Origin: a virus
DNA length: 35,584 bases
Virus record (IMG/VR): IMGVR_UViG_3300035660_000044
Coordinates: 1-35,584 of that record
Strand: one strand, 5' to 3'
How positions within the stretch are numbered: the stretch's first letter is position 1; each line of letters starts with the position of its first letter. A program made the translations under genes and the position numbers. Under the pieces are notes generated by a model. That model saw only the letters and a program-made list of their open reading frames with translations, did not search any database and was not told the DNA's origin. This document shows, one piece after another, positions 7,230 through 15,535 of the stretch.

Positions 7230-7231
7230 CA

Positions 7232-8974
7232 ATGGATAACATTTCATTATTAGCAAAATTAAAATCTGAGAAAGATACAGATATAAAATATCAATCAAGA
7301 AGGCACGAAGCTTGGAGAGATATTTATAATCTTTACCGGGACATTGTCGAAACCAATGAATTGACGCAGAGGCAGGAAGTCAACATTCCGATAATGAAGG
7401 AAACAAAGAAAACTTTGCTTTCAAGGATTGATGAACCGCCAGATGTTGTTTTCGATTGTTTGGAGAAAGGGCCGGCTGGAAGAGAAAAAGAAATCGTCAT
7501 CAATGAAAAATGGAGAGACGATTTTGAAACAGACAACTACGAAGGGATTGATATTTTAGAAAAGAACAATGTTTTGTTGTTTGGAAGAACTTTTAAAATG
7601 TTAAATATCGTTAACGGAAGAATTGTAGCATCCATTCCCCACAGGTTAGATATAGTGGTTGACCCGAAAATAGATCCGTTAAACATAGAAACCGCCAAGC
7701 ATATTGAAAGGTTGCACATTTACAAATCTTTGAAAGAAATCTTGGCTAGTTCGAAATATAGCACTGAAGGGAAAAATGAATTGAAGAAATATCTTAACGA
7801 TAAATTACAGGAGCAGGGAGGGTTAATACAATTTCCAAAAGATACTGCCCAGGAGGCAAAAGAAAAGACATTGCAAGATTTAGGAGTAAATAATTTTGAA
7901 AGTTTATTCGCGGCCGATGTCGAGGTTGAATTGAACGAACATTTTACTTTAATTTGGGATGGGAAAAAGTTTGTCAGGCACGTTGTTGTAGTGGCACACG
8001 AAGCAGCCATTCTTTATAACGATACTTTAAAAAAGACAATAGGGGTTGAATTCTGGCCATTTACCACTTGGGCCGATGACATAGACACAGATGATTTCTG
8101 GACTGATGGAATGGGAGACTTAATCAAGACTCCCAACAAAGTAATGAACATTTATTTTTCAGCAATGCTAGAAAATTGGGTTTACCGGAACTTAGGGATG
8201 AGTTGGTATCTGCCCATCGCTGGCTATGATCCCCAAACATTTGAGCCAGAACCATTCGGCCAATACCCAGCACCACTGATACCAGACGGAAGGGGAGGAT
8301 TTCTCTCGGTTGAACAAGTGGTAAAACAGATGGAAATTCCTGCAATTACAGATAATTTAATAAGCATAGATTTTTTAATAAGGTTAGTTGAGAGAGCGAC
8401 GGCAGCCACTGCCATAGAAAAAGGAATTTCGGAAAAGGGAGTGATGACGAAGGGAGAAGTGGAACGATTGATAGAGAAAGCTTCAGAAAGGATAGTGAGC
8501 ATCGCTAAGTTTTACCGCCGGGCCTGGAAAGAATTTGCCTGGAAGTGGAGGAAAATGTTGGAGGCGAATGCTTCGGATAAAAGTCCATTCAAACTTTATA
8601 AGAAAGGAGTCAAAGGAGGATATTTTGAAAAAGAAGTTTATCCGAAAGACTGGGTTTCTACAAAGGGATATAGAGAGAGAGTGACGACAAGAGCTGAACA
8701 GGAAAAAGAAAAGGTTGAAGAACTCAAGGAGTTGGCGTTTCTTAAGGAACAATATCCTGACCTTCCAGTTATCCAGAAAATAGTTAGGAAGAGAATTATA
8801 GAAAGATTGAATTTATCACCAGAAGACATGAGAGAGATAGAAGATATGGAAAAAAAGATGGCGGAGACAACTATTCCGACAGCGCCACCAGGACTTTTAC
8901 CATCAGGTGCTGGCGCTAAACCTATAGGCCAGCCACCGTTGGCACCGAAGCCAGGCAAAATTCCAATAGTTTAA
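7232..8974 (+). CDS. Portal protein
   Basis: A 580-residue protein directly after the terminase region, with the usual size and position of a portal, the dodecameric ring at the packaging vertex. The N-terminal part has an early helix (RRHEAWRDIYNLYRD) and an NIPIMKETKKTLLSRI stretch; HRLDIVVDPKIDP and FWPFTTWADDIDTDDFWTDG resemble portal wing and clip regions. Residues about 440-525 are long helices as in a portal stem and crown, and the last 40 residues are proline/alanine-rich. The call is from pattern and synteny, not a single catalytic motif. No Shine-Dalgarno sequence is present. Confidence 0.82.
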   Translation: MDNISLLAKLKSEKDTDIKYQSRRHEAWRDIYNLYRDIVETNELTQRQEVNIPIMKETKKTLLSRIDEPPDVVFDCLEKGPAGREKEIVINEKWRDDFETDNYEGIDILEKNNVLLFGRTFKMLNIVNGRIVASIPHRLDIVVDPKIDPLNIETAKHIERLHIYKSLKEILASSKYSTEGKNELKKYLNDKLQEQGGLIQFPKDTAQEAKEKTLQDLGVNNFESLFAADVEVELNEHFTLIWDGKKFVRHVVVVAHEAAILYNDTLKKTIGVEFWPFTTWADDIDTDDFWTDGMGDLIKTPNKVMNIYFSAMLENWVYRNLGMSWYLPIAGYDPQTFEPEPFGQYPAPLIPDGRGGFLSVEQVVKQMEIPAITDNLISIDFLIRLVERATAATAIEKGISEKGVMTKGEVERLIEKASERIVSIAKFYRRAWKEFAWKWRKMLEANASDKSPFKLYKKGVKGGYFEKEVYPKDWVSTKGYRERVTTRAEQEKEKVEELKELAFLKEQYPDLPVIQKIVRKRIIERLNLSPEDMREIEDMEKKMAETTIPTAPPGLLPSGAGAKPIGQPPLAPKPGKIPIV

Positions 8975-9016
8975 AAAATAAAAGTCGAAATTAAAAATAA
9001 AAAATGAGTAAATAAA

Positions 9017-9628
9017 ATGGAAGAAGAAAAAACTATATTTTTATCAACATCTAAGCCACAAGCGGCTTTTACGGCAGTCGCGGCTACGGACATTATTACC
9101 TCAGCCGCCCACGGTCTCCAGACAAATGATTTGGTTCAACTGACGACTACCGGCACTTTGCCAGCCGGATTGTCATTGGCCACTGATTATTATGTGATAA
9201 GCAGAACTCTCGATACCTTTCAGTTATCGCTAACGCCCGGTGGATCAGCAGTCGATATAACTGATACGGGAACCGGAACTCATACCTTCAACCTTAAAGG
9301 GAAGGTGATTTATGTTGGGGAGTTAAAGACCACTAACTTGACTATAGATTTCAGTGGCACTCCTACGATGACCGTTAAAGTTCAGGGTTCGGTTCAGGGC
9401 AAGGTTGATTTCAATGCTGCCCAATCGGCCACGAATAGATGGGATTATGTGGCAGTGGTTGATTTGAACAGTGGCACCGCTATTGCTGGTGATACTGGAA
9501 TTGCTTGCACAGGAACGGCTGACCACAGATTAGTGGAAGTAAATATCAGCACTTTGGAATGGATTACCGTAGTCATAACTGCTTGGACGGCCGGAATGTT
9601 GGGAGTTACAAGTAAATCATACGCATAA
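9017..9628 (+). CDS. β-rich virion protein with HGL-type domain
   Basis: A 203-residue protein. Residues about 20-95 match a β-domain frequent in phage surface and tail proteins, recognisable by AAHGLQTNDLVQLTTTG, LPAGL, DYYVISRTLDTFQLS and a closing GTGTHTF. The remainder (GKVIYVGELKTTNLTIDFSG onward) looks like a second β-sandwich. It probably sits on the virion as a decoration, head-fibre or adaptor protein. Position right after the portal and before the scaffold makes a head-associated role more likely than a tail-fibre role. Confidence 0.55.
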   Translation: MEEEKTIFLSTSKPQAAFTAVAATDIITSAAHGLQTNDLVQLTTTGTLPAGLSLATDYYVISRTLDTFQLSLTPGGSAVDITDTGTGTHTFNLKGKVIYVGELKTTNLTIDFSGTPTMTVKVQGSVQGKVDFNAAQSATNRWDYVAVVDLNSGTAIAGDTGIACTGTADHRLVEVNISTLEWITVVITAWTAGMLGVTSKSYA

Positions 9629-9630
9629 AT

Positions 9631-10488
9631 ATGTCTCGAAGAAATTTTGAGGAAAAACCAACTAATGTTGAGGTAAAAAAAGAGAGGAAAGAGATTTCTG
9701 ATTCTATAAATATAGACAAAAAGAATCGGGAATCGCTTTTGAAGGAGATTAAGGAATTCGAATCAATTGTTAAAGAACAACGGGAAGTTTTAGTCGCTGG
9801 GAAGATTAAGATTGAGGAATTAAATAAACTTATTGGGGAGATGGAGAGAAGTTCCCAAATTTACGAGAACACGATTTCAAATAAGCGCAAAAAATTAAAA
9901 GAACTGACGGAAGGGCTTGTTGAAGTCAAGAAAAAAGCAGACGAAATGATTTATAATGCCGAAACAGAAATAGAGAAAAAGGTTCAAGACAGGGTCGGAG
10001 AAATAAAACAATTGACTGAAGAGATTGAGGCCTTAGGGGGAAATATCAAAACTTTAACAGAAGAAAAAAAGAAGTTGGATGAAGATATTGGGATTTCTAT
10101 GGATGTTTTCAATGGGTATAGAAAGGATTCGGAACTCTTAAACAAACAAATCGAGGAAAAGAAATTAGAGTTAGAAACAGCCAAGACGGAAATTGCCGAC
10201 TTAGAACCACTTAAAAAAGAACTCGAGGAATTGAAAGAATTAAAAAAGACAGCAAAACAGACGCTTTTAGCAATTAAACAGAAAATAGAAAATCTTAAAA
10301 AAGAACCTGAAAACCTTGAAAAGACATTGATTCCACTTAAAGAAAAAATAGCTGAATCAGAAAAAACTTTAAAGGATAATGAGAGTAGAATTTTAAATAT
10401 TACCCGTCGTGAGACTCGCCTGAACGAAATGAAAGAAAAGTTAAAGGAATTATATCAAAGGGCAGGCATTAAAATTGATTTAGACTAA
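9631..10488 (+). CDS. Long coiled-coil protein
   Basis: A 285-residue protein composed almost entirely of heptad-like, lysine/glutamate/leucine-rich sequence from about residue 20 to 275, with no globular domain recognised. It starts 2 bases after the preceding β-rich gene and ends 1 base before another β-rich gene, suggesting a fibrous virion component such as a head fibre shaft, or an assembly factor. It is unlikely to be the scaffold, because a better candidate lies directly before the coat gene. Confidence 0.55.
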   Translation: MSRRNFEEKPTNVEVKKERKEISDSINIDKKNRESLLKEIKEFESIVKEQREVLVAGKIKIEELNKLIGEMERSSQIYENTISNKRKKLKELTEGLVEVKKKADEMIYNAETEIEKKVQDRVGEIKQLTEEIEALGGNIKTLTEEKKKLDEDIGISMDVFNGYRKDSELLNKQIEEKKLELETAKTEIADLEPLKKELEELKELKKTAKQTLLAIKQKIENLKKEPENLEKTLIPLKEKIAESEKTLKDNESRILNITRRETRLNEMKEKLKELYQRAGIKIDLD

Positions 10489-10489
10489 T

Positions 10490-10873
10490 ATGACAAAAGT
10501 TGCCTCAAAAATAGATGCTAGGGTAAATGACCCAGATTTCATTCCCAAAAGTCCTTCAACAGAAGGGACTTTAATAGAGGTCAAGAATGCTATTAAAGGT
10601 TTAACTGGCAGTGGAGTGGATACGACTTTTACTATTACATCCGCAAATACTGCCTATGCGATTCCTGCGAGTCCACCTGCTAATTTTTATACTCTGATAA
10701 TTTATAATGCCTCAGATACTGATATTTATTTCCGATTTACTACAGGTGTAACAGCAGGAATGAAAATCGCTTCAGGAGAAAAAACTATTATAGATTTGGG
10801 AGCGAATCAACAAGTATATGTTTATTGCAGCTCTGCAGGAAAAGTAATTAACTTATCTTATAAAGAAATTTAA
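10490..10873 (+). CDS. β-rich probable virion protein (127 aa)
   Basis: After a short polar start (TKVASKIDARVNDPDF), residues about 40-127 alternate β-strands and turns (TTFTITSANTAYAIP, YTLIIYNASDTDIYFRF, KTIIDLGANQQVYVYC). This is a jelly-roll or Ig-like pattern seen in head decoration and fibre-tip proteins. It lies 1 base after the coiled-coil gene, so the two may form shaft and tip of one fibre. That pairing is inference. Confidence 0.5.
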   Translation: MTKVASKIDARVNDPDFIPKSPSTEGTLIEVKNAIKGLTGSGVDTTFTITSANTAYAIPASPPANFYTLIIYNASDTDIYFRFTTGVTAGMKIASGEKTIIDLGANQQVYVYCSSAGKVINLSYKEI

Positions 10874-10906
10874 AAGGTCGAATTAGATAAAAAGTTTCTA
10901 AGATTT

Positions 10907-11092
10907 ATGGCAAAAATAAATTCAAACGAAAATAAAAACATAGTCGAGGTTCCCGAAGAAAAATTGAAAGAGTTGGGAATCTTAAAGGTTTTAAATATAA
11001 TCATCTCTGAAGAAGGGGAAGATAACTATAATTGCGTGATGGAGACGGGAGAAATTAAAACAGTTCCTGCTTCATCGCTAATTAAAGAATAA
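10907..11092 (+). CDS. 61-residue hypothetical protein
   Basis: A small acidic protein with VEVPEEKLKELGIL and a β-hairpin-like YNCVMETGEIKTVPASSLI. No family is recognised. It follows a 33-base gap that contains the recurrent GGTCGA motif and precedes the next gene by 2 bases. It may be an accessory head protein. Confidence 0.5.
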   Translation: MAKINSNENKNIVEVPEEKLKELGILKVLNIIISEEGEDNYNCVMETGEIKTVPASSLIKE

Positions 11093-11094
11093 CC

Positions 11095-11631
11095 ATGGAA
11101 AAGAAAACAACAATTTCATTTGGTTCTGACGGTAAAAGCAAGATGAGTTTTCGGATTTGGAGAGCAGACAAGCAAAGATGGGAGACGCCGGGATTGCTAT
11201 GGCAGATCAGGCAATTTTTAAGAGAATTGAGAATTCAGTCCCTTAACTTGTTTAGAGCAATAAAAGGATATGCCACGGTTTTGGTTCAAGTTGGCGAGGA
11301 GTGGATTGTCGACAAGTTGGACGAGACGGTTCAGACCACCGGTGATTATGTCGGGTGGGGAACCGGGGCCGGGACTGCGGCTAAGGGCGACACCGCTTTG
11401 TTTACCGAAGCATCGGAAACGAGGGTAACTGCGACAAGGACTCAGCCTTTGGCTGACAAGATAAGGTGGGTCGGAACTTTGACTTGCGCCGGGGCTGGAA
11501 AAACCATCACCAACGCCGGCAACTTCACGGCCGTGTCTTCCGGGACTTTGATAGTCCACGGGGACTTCACCGGAATAGTCTTGGCTGTCGGGGACAAGAT
11601 CGAGTTCACAATCGATTTAGAGATAACATAA
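11095..11631 (+). CDS. Probable virion protein (178 aa)
   Basis: An N-terminal helical segment (residues about 30-60, including LLWQIRQFLRELRIQSLNLF) is followed by a glycine/threonine-rich β-domain: VGWGTGAGTAAKGDTALFTE, then TRVTATRTQP, then RWVGTLT and a closing KIEFTIDLEI strand. The pattern matches phage structural proteins of unknown exact place. Codon use is more GC-rich than in neighbouring genes, which suggests separate acquisition. Confidence 0.5.
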   Translation: MEKKTTISFGSDGKSKMSFRIWRADKQRWETPGLLWQIRQFLRELRIQSLNLFRAIKGYATVLVQVGEEWIVDKLDETVQTTGDYVGWGTGAGTAAKGDTALFTEASETRVTATRTQPLADKIRWVGTLTCAGAGKTITNAGNFTAVSSGTLIVHGDFTGIVLAVGDKIEFTIDLEIT

Positions 11632-11644
11632 TAAATAAAAAAAC

Positions 11645-12139
11645 ATGTCAGCTCAAACTTACATAGCATTTAACGCCGTGATGCCGACTACTGCGGGAAT
11701 AGTAAAAGTTGCTACTGGCGCCACAATAAAAACTTTAGTGCAAGTTGCCACACCGGCTACCACAGCTATTAGAGTTATAGAATGGGGAATTTGCTTCGAT
11801 GCTTCTGCGGCCGCAGTCCCTGTATTAGTTGAACTTATACAAACGGATGTAGCGGCTACAGGTGGGACTTCATTAACTCCAACTCAGCACAATGAACCAC
11901 TTGGGGCGGCATCTTTGTGCGTCGGCGGTGCGGCTTTGACTTGTTTCAGTCCGACGGGAGAAGGAACTATCACGGTTACTCGTGTCTTGGACGGTCAACT
12001 CGTCGCTCCCACGAATCAGTATGTCAAACAATTTCCTTTGGGAAGGGAGCCCGAAGTGCCGGTGAGTAAATTCTTGCGTGTCAGGGTTACGGCTCCCGCT
12101 ACTGTCAACGCGTTGTGCTACATAATTTGGGAGGAATAA
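11645..12139 (+). CDS. Probable virion surface protein (164 aa)
   Basis: An alanine/threonine-rich β-protein with IKTLVQVATPATTAIRVIEWGICFD and VPVLVELIQTDVAATGG. It ends in strands FLRVRVTAPATVNALCYIIWEE. This signature is common in structural gene clusters of phages, in proteins usually left unnamed. It lacks membrane segments and signals. Position between portal and scaffold favours a capsid-surface role. Confidence 0.5.
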   Translation: MSAQTYIAFNAVMPTTAGIVKVATGATIKTLVQVATPATTAIRVIEWGICFDASAAAVPVLVELIQTDVAATGGTSLTPTQHNEPLGAASLCVGGAALTCFSPTGEGTITVTRVLDGQLVAPTNQYVKQFPLGREPEVPVSKFLRVRVTAPATVNALCYIIWEE

Positions 12140-12155
12140 GGAGAACAAGCGTAAA

Positions 12156-13442
12156 ATGCCACAAATAGATAGTTCAAAATTATCAAAAGAAGTATCTGAT
12201 AAATACTCGATAGTCAGTAATGCTTTTAGATTAGCCAAAACAGAAAATCCCAAAGATATAATTGTTTCCGAGGTCGGAGATGTAAAGCAAGCCGAATTTT
12301 ACCCGCAGTTGAAAATCGGACGCTGGGGAAATTCTGCGGAAGATAATGAAGTTAATTTATCAGTTCGTTTTAAAGACACCGAATATGAAAAAGCCACAAT
12401 TACAACCGATAAAGATAAAATAATCTGGGACAAAGATAATATAAAAATAGAGTTCTTTGATTATGCTGAAGGAGAAGGTGGGCACAAAATGATATGGTAT
12501 CTGAAATCAAAACCACTAACCAACAAAGTTGAATTTTCTTTACAAAGCAAAGGCTTAGATTTTTTCAGACAACCGCCATTAACAGAAGAATTTAAAAACG
12601 GCTATTCAGAACAATTTCAAAAAGAAATCGTAGTTTCTGAAACCCAAGTCAAAGATTTAGAGGGAAATGTTTTAGTGGAACGTCCTGAAAATGTAGTAGG
12701 CTCTTATGCCGTCTATCACTCTACCAAAGGCGGAATGAATGATATTAGCGGTAAGGAATACAAAACAGGCAAGGCGTTTCATATTTACCGACCGCATATC
12801 ATAGATGCAGAAGGAAAAGAAACTTGGGGAATACTGCACATTGAAAATGGAATTTACTCGGTAGAAATCCCGCAGGAGTTTTTAGACAAAGCAGTTTATC
12901 CGATTAAGAGTAATGATGAATTTGGATACCACACACAAGGAAACTCCTCCACCCTTGCTTATGATGATGAAACTTATGGTTCTGTTTTTACGGGAGCAGC
13001 GGGGACAGCGACAGTGATTGGTGCTTATACCCAAGGGTATAGTAATACCAATTCTTATGCGAAGGGTTTGGTAGTTTTGCATAGTAATTTGAATATTATT
13101 TCCAATGGGATTACTAATGGTGTAAATTTTGGAGGTGCTGCAGACTGGAAAACAGCTACTTTTGGAACTAATCCTACTATTTCGGCTGTTGATTACGTGT
13201 TGATGTTGGTAGTAGGTCTTTCAGTCAGTCAAGGTCTCTATATTTATTATGATGCAGGAACTACGAACCAGGGACATTATGATTGGAGTAATAGTTATGC
13301 TTCTCCCTCTAATCCAACCGATGCTACCCACGAGGATAATAAATACTCCATCTACGCCACCTATACACCTGCGGGGGGAGGGGGAATTCCCAATAAAGTC
13401 CTTCGAGTAATGCAAGCAGTAAATAGAGCTAATACCTACTAA
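12156..13442 (+). CDS. Large β-rich virion appendage protein (428 aa)
   Basis: The first 250 residues form a β-rich unit ending in TWGILHIENGIYSVEIPQ, followed by EFLDKAVYPIKSNDEFGYHTQG, a pattern recurrent in phage and environmental virion proteins. From about 255 to 405 a second β-sandwich, rich in serine, asparagine and tyrosine, resembles a lectin or receptor-binding head. The C-terminus is GGGG-linked to a short basic tail. It is a candidate receptor-binding or head-fibre tip protein; the role is inferred. A GGAG sequence sits unusually far upstream of the start. Confidence 0.5.
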   Translation: MPQIDSSKLSKEVSDKYSIVSNAFRLAKTENPKDIIVSEVGDVKQAEFYPQLKIGRWGNSAEDNEVNLSVRFKDTEYEKATITTDKDKIIWDKDNIKIEFFDYAEGEGGHKMIWYLKSKPLTNKVEFSLQSKGLDFFRQPPLTEEFKNGYSEQFQKEIVVSETQVKDLEGNVLVERPENVVGSYAVYHSTKGGMNDISGKEYKTGKAFHIYRPHIIDAEGKETWGILHIENGIYSVEIPQEFLDKAVYPIKSNDEFGYHTQGNSSTLAYDDETYGSVFTGAAGTATVIGAYTQGYSNTNSYAKGLVVLHSNLNIISNGITNGVNFGGAADWKTATFGTNPTISAVDYVLMLVVGLSVSQGLYIYYDAGTTNQGHYDWSNSYASPSNPTDATHEDNKYSIYATYTPAGGGGIPNKVLRVMQAVNRANTY

Positions 13443-13443
13443 C

Positions 13444-14268
13444 ATGGCAAGAATAGGCAGATCATTTCCATCGCATACTATTATCAACCGTAAATCTTTC
13501 TTAGTTGGGAATGCCTATGCTCAAACATTGGCGGCAACTGAGACGGCGGTGGCGACCATCTCGAAGATAATGACTTATCTAAAGGCATTGCTGGTCACAG
13601 AAGTATCAGCGATCACGATGTCTTTAGCCAAGACGTTTTATCGGGTGCTTTCAGTGATAGAGAGTTCGATTGCTGGTTTAGTAAAAGGAATGTTCAGGGC
13701 TTTATCGGTAGTTGAAAGTTCAGTTGTTTCGCTGGTGTCGGCGAAATTAAAACTGGTGGCGATGAGCGTGGTCGAGAGTTCGGTGGCGGCGATCTCTAAA
13801 ATACTTACGTGGGCGAAATCATTGGCAGTAGTCGAGGTGAGCGTGGCCGGATTGTCGAGGATCAGTTCTTTCTTTAAGAGTCTGGCCGCGACGGAAATAA
13901 GCGTGCCGAGTCTGGGGAAGATAGCGAGCCGTTTCAGGAGTTTGGCGGTGGTGGAAAGCAGCATTGTTTCTTTGTCGAAGGTCGCCAGTTATTTTAAAAA
14001 TCTGATAGTGACAGAGATTGGAGTGCCGGTTATATCTCTGGCAAAGACTTTTTACAGGATACTCTCAGCGGCAGCAACCGGAGTGGCAAGTTTAATAGCA
14101 CAATTAGTGGGAGGGATAATCCATTATGTTGCCTTGGTAGTGTCGGAAATTTCAGTAGTAAGTTTGATAGCATCAAAAATTACTGGAGCAATTAGAAACA
14201 CATTTCATTCAAAGTATATTTCAGAATTTCGTTCAAGATACTTTTCAAAATTTATTAAAAAGTCTTAA
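13444..14268 (+). CDS. Tandem 20-residue repeat protein, probable virion component
   Basis: A 274-residue protein. Residues about 28-250 consist of about 11 imperfect repeats of the form L-[AS]-V-V-E-S-S-V-x-x-L-[SA]-K-x-x-x-[FY]-x-[KR]-[SA]. The conserved glutamate recurs at residues 33, 53, 73, 91, 111, 131, 151, 171 and 191, a near-perfect period of 20. The ends are basic (MARIGRSF; a C-terminal arginine/lysine-rich tail). No known domain is recognised; the repeats suggest a solenoid or amphipathic repeat rod. It is flanked by structural genes, so a virion role is likely. Confidence 0.6.
   Translation: MARIGRSFPSHTIINRKSFLVGNAYAQTLAATETAVATISKIMTYLKALLVTEVSAITMSLAKTFYRVLSVIESSIAGLVKGMFRALSVVESSVVSLVSAKLKLVAMSVVESSVAAISKILTWAKSLAVVEVSVAGLSRISSFFKSLAATEISVPSLGKIASRFRSLAVVESSIVSLSKVASYFKNLIVTEIGVPVISLAKTFYRILSAAATGVASLIAQLVGGIIHYVALVVSEISVVSLIASKITGAIRNTFHSKYISEFRSRYFSKFIKKS
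13525..14193 (+). repeat. 60-bp period tandem repeats inside the rod-like protein gene
   Basis: The coding repeats of the 274-residue protein correspond to about 11 diverged 60-base units; one unit is 54 bases. At DNA level they are degenerate, which indicates old duplication under protein-level selection. Confidence 0.55.
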
Positions 14269-14275
14269 TAATAAG

Positions 14276-14614
14276 ATGGCAAACATAAGAAACATTTTAA
14301 CAGCAGTTTTAAATAAACTTGGTAAGAAATACGAAGACTTGAGCTCGGTGGCAAAAACAACCTATGATCGCTGGGAAGTGATATTAAATGCCGGCCCGGT
14401 GACGATAGAGAAGCTTAAACCCTTTTTGGCTGGGGAGAGAGAGGCATTGATCAAAGAATTAGTCCGTCCCCAAGTCAAATTAAATAGTGAAGAAGATATG
14501 TTTCTTAAAGCGAGGATAACAGATTGCGAAGTGATATTGGCATTGTTGGAATCACCTCAAAAGGCCGCGGCAATGCTTGAAGCATATTTAAAAAAATTAC
14601 ATAAGATTAAATAA
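14276..14614 (+). CDS. 112-residue helical protein
   Basis: An all-helical, soluble protein with segments RNILTAVLNKLGKKYEDL, TIEKLKPFLAGEREALIKEL and AAAMLEAYLKKLHKI. No family is recognised. It is separated by a few bases from the repeat protein and from the next basic protein, consistent with a minor virion or assembly factor. Confidence 0.5.
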   Translation: MANIRNILTAVLNKLGKKYEDLSSVAKTTYDRWEVILNAGPVTIEKLKPFLAGEREALIKELVRPQVKLNSEEDMFLKARITDCEVILALLESPQKAAAMLEAYLKKLHKIK

Positions 14615-14618
14615 ACTT

Positions 14619-15086
14619 ATGCCTTGTATATCAGTAAAAGGAGGATATAGAATCCGCAGATCAAAAGGTGGTCTTTATCCTAAAATATACACATCGAAAG
14701 CGGCCTGTGAGTTAAGAGTAAGCCAAATGGAATCTCACAAAAAAAGCTTCAAGAAAGGTGGCAAAGTAAAGAAAACAGGAACATACAAACTTCACAAAGG
14801 AGAAACGGTTCTTCCTAAACTTAAAAAGGGTGGAATAGGAGCAAAGCAGGCCGCCAAAGTAATGAAGTTATTTTATGCCCACAAATTGAGAAGTAAAGAC
14901 GGTAGTATCGTTACAGATGTAAATCAGGCCCAAGCGATTGCGATGTCAGAAGGAAGAACAGCCGAAAAGAGAGGGGTTGCAGAACGAACTTGGAAAGGAC
15001 AAACCAGAATAAGACCGAAATTAAAAAAAACAGCGAAAAAGAAAAAATATTCAGCCCAAGTAAAAAAAACTATAGGTTGGGTCTAA
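14619..15086 (+). CDS. Basic protein with DUF6496-like segment
   Basis: A 155-residue, strongly basic protein. Residues about 88-120 (KVMKLFYAHKLRSKDGSIVTD, then QAQAIAMSEGR) match the short DUF6496-type motif found in small phage and bacterial basic proteins. The central GTYKLHKGETVLPKL segment is a motif seen in other phage proteins. The C-terminus is a lysine-rich tract. It may bind DNA inside the head or coat a DNA-facing surface; no enzymatic motif is present. Confidence 0.5.
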   Translation: MPCISVKGGYRIRRSKGGLYPKIYTSKAACELRVSQMESHKKSFKKGGKVKKTGTYKLHKGETVLPKLKKGGIGAKQAAKVMKLFYAHKLRSKDGSIVTDVNQAQAIAMSEGRTAEKRGVAERTWKGQTRIRPKLKKTAKKKKYSAQVKKTIGWV

Positions 15087-15123
15087 AAGGTCGATTCATT
15101 AACCAATTAACCATTATAATTTT

Positions 15124-15372
15124 ATGGCATTACCAAAAGAACCAAAACCAGTTACAGAGAAATTCGGATTTGTCGGCGGAAACGAATTACAGAAGATCCT
15201 CGACAAGTTGCCGGATGCTGTTACAGAAGGCGAAAGGGATATTTTAAGAGCCAGGCGAGATTATCTGACTGAAGAACAGATTAAAAGATTCGGACTAGAA
15301 GAAATTGAAGAAGGAAAAACTGAAACACCATTAAAAAAGAAAAAAAAAGTAAATACTGATGCCGAAGATTGA
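15124..15372 (+). CDS. 82-residue hypothetical protein
   Basis: A soluble, charged protein with helical stretches (NELQKILDKLPDAVTEGER, TEEQIKRFGLEEIEE) and a lysine-rich tail. It is preceded by a short gap carrying GGTCGA and followed by a structured intergenic region before the scaffold. No family is recognised. Confidence 0.45.
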   Translation: MALPKEPKPVTEKFGFVGGNELQKILDKLPDAVTEGERDILRARRDYLTEEQIKRFGLEEIEEGKTETPLKKKKKVNTDAED

Positions 15373-15385
15373 AAGTCGGTGCATT

Positions 15386-15497
15386 AAAAAGCGACCGCCG
15401 AGCAGAAACTAGCAAAGAATCCGCTTTTTGGTCGCCAAAATAATTATACATCATTAACAATTTAACCGCCAAACCTTATTTGAAATGGTGTGCCATT
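15386..15497 (+). other. Structured gap before the scaffold gene
   Basis: The 163-base gap 15373-15535 has no credible gene. AAAAAGCG (15386-15393) can pair with CGCTTTTT (15422-15429), while the overlapping GCGACC (15391-15396) can pair with GGTCGC (15430-15435); the two pairings exclude each other. A small hairpin AATGG/CCATT with loop TGTG lies at 15484-15497. It could tune expression of scaffold and coat genes; no promoter was recognised here. Confidence 0.35.
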
Positions 15498-15535
15498 CGA
15501 AAGCCCATCATTAAGAAATAAGACGGCATAAAAAA

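Noticed and set aside
8638-8958. Reverse-strand 106-residue ORF
   Set aside because: Antisense of the portal C-terminus, with low-complexity composition.
15115-15120. TATAAT before the 82-residue gene
   Set aside because: It lies 3 bases before the ATG, so transcription would start inside the gene, and no -35 box is present at 17 bases.
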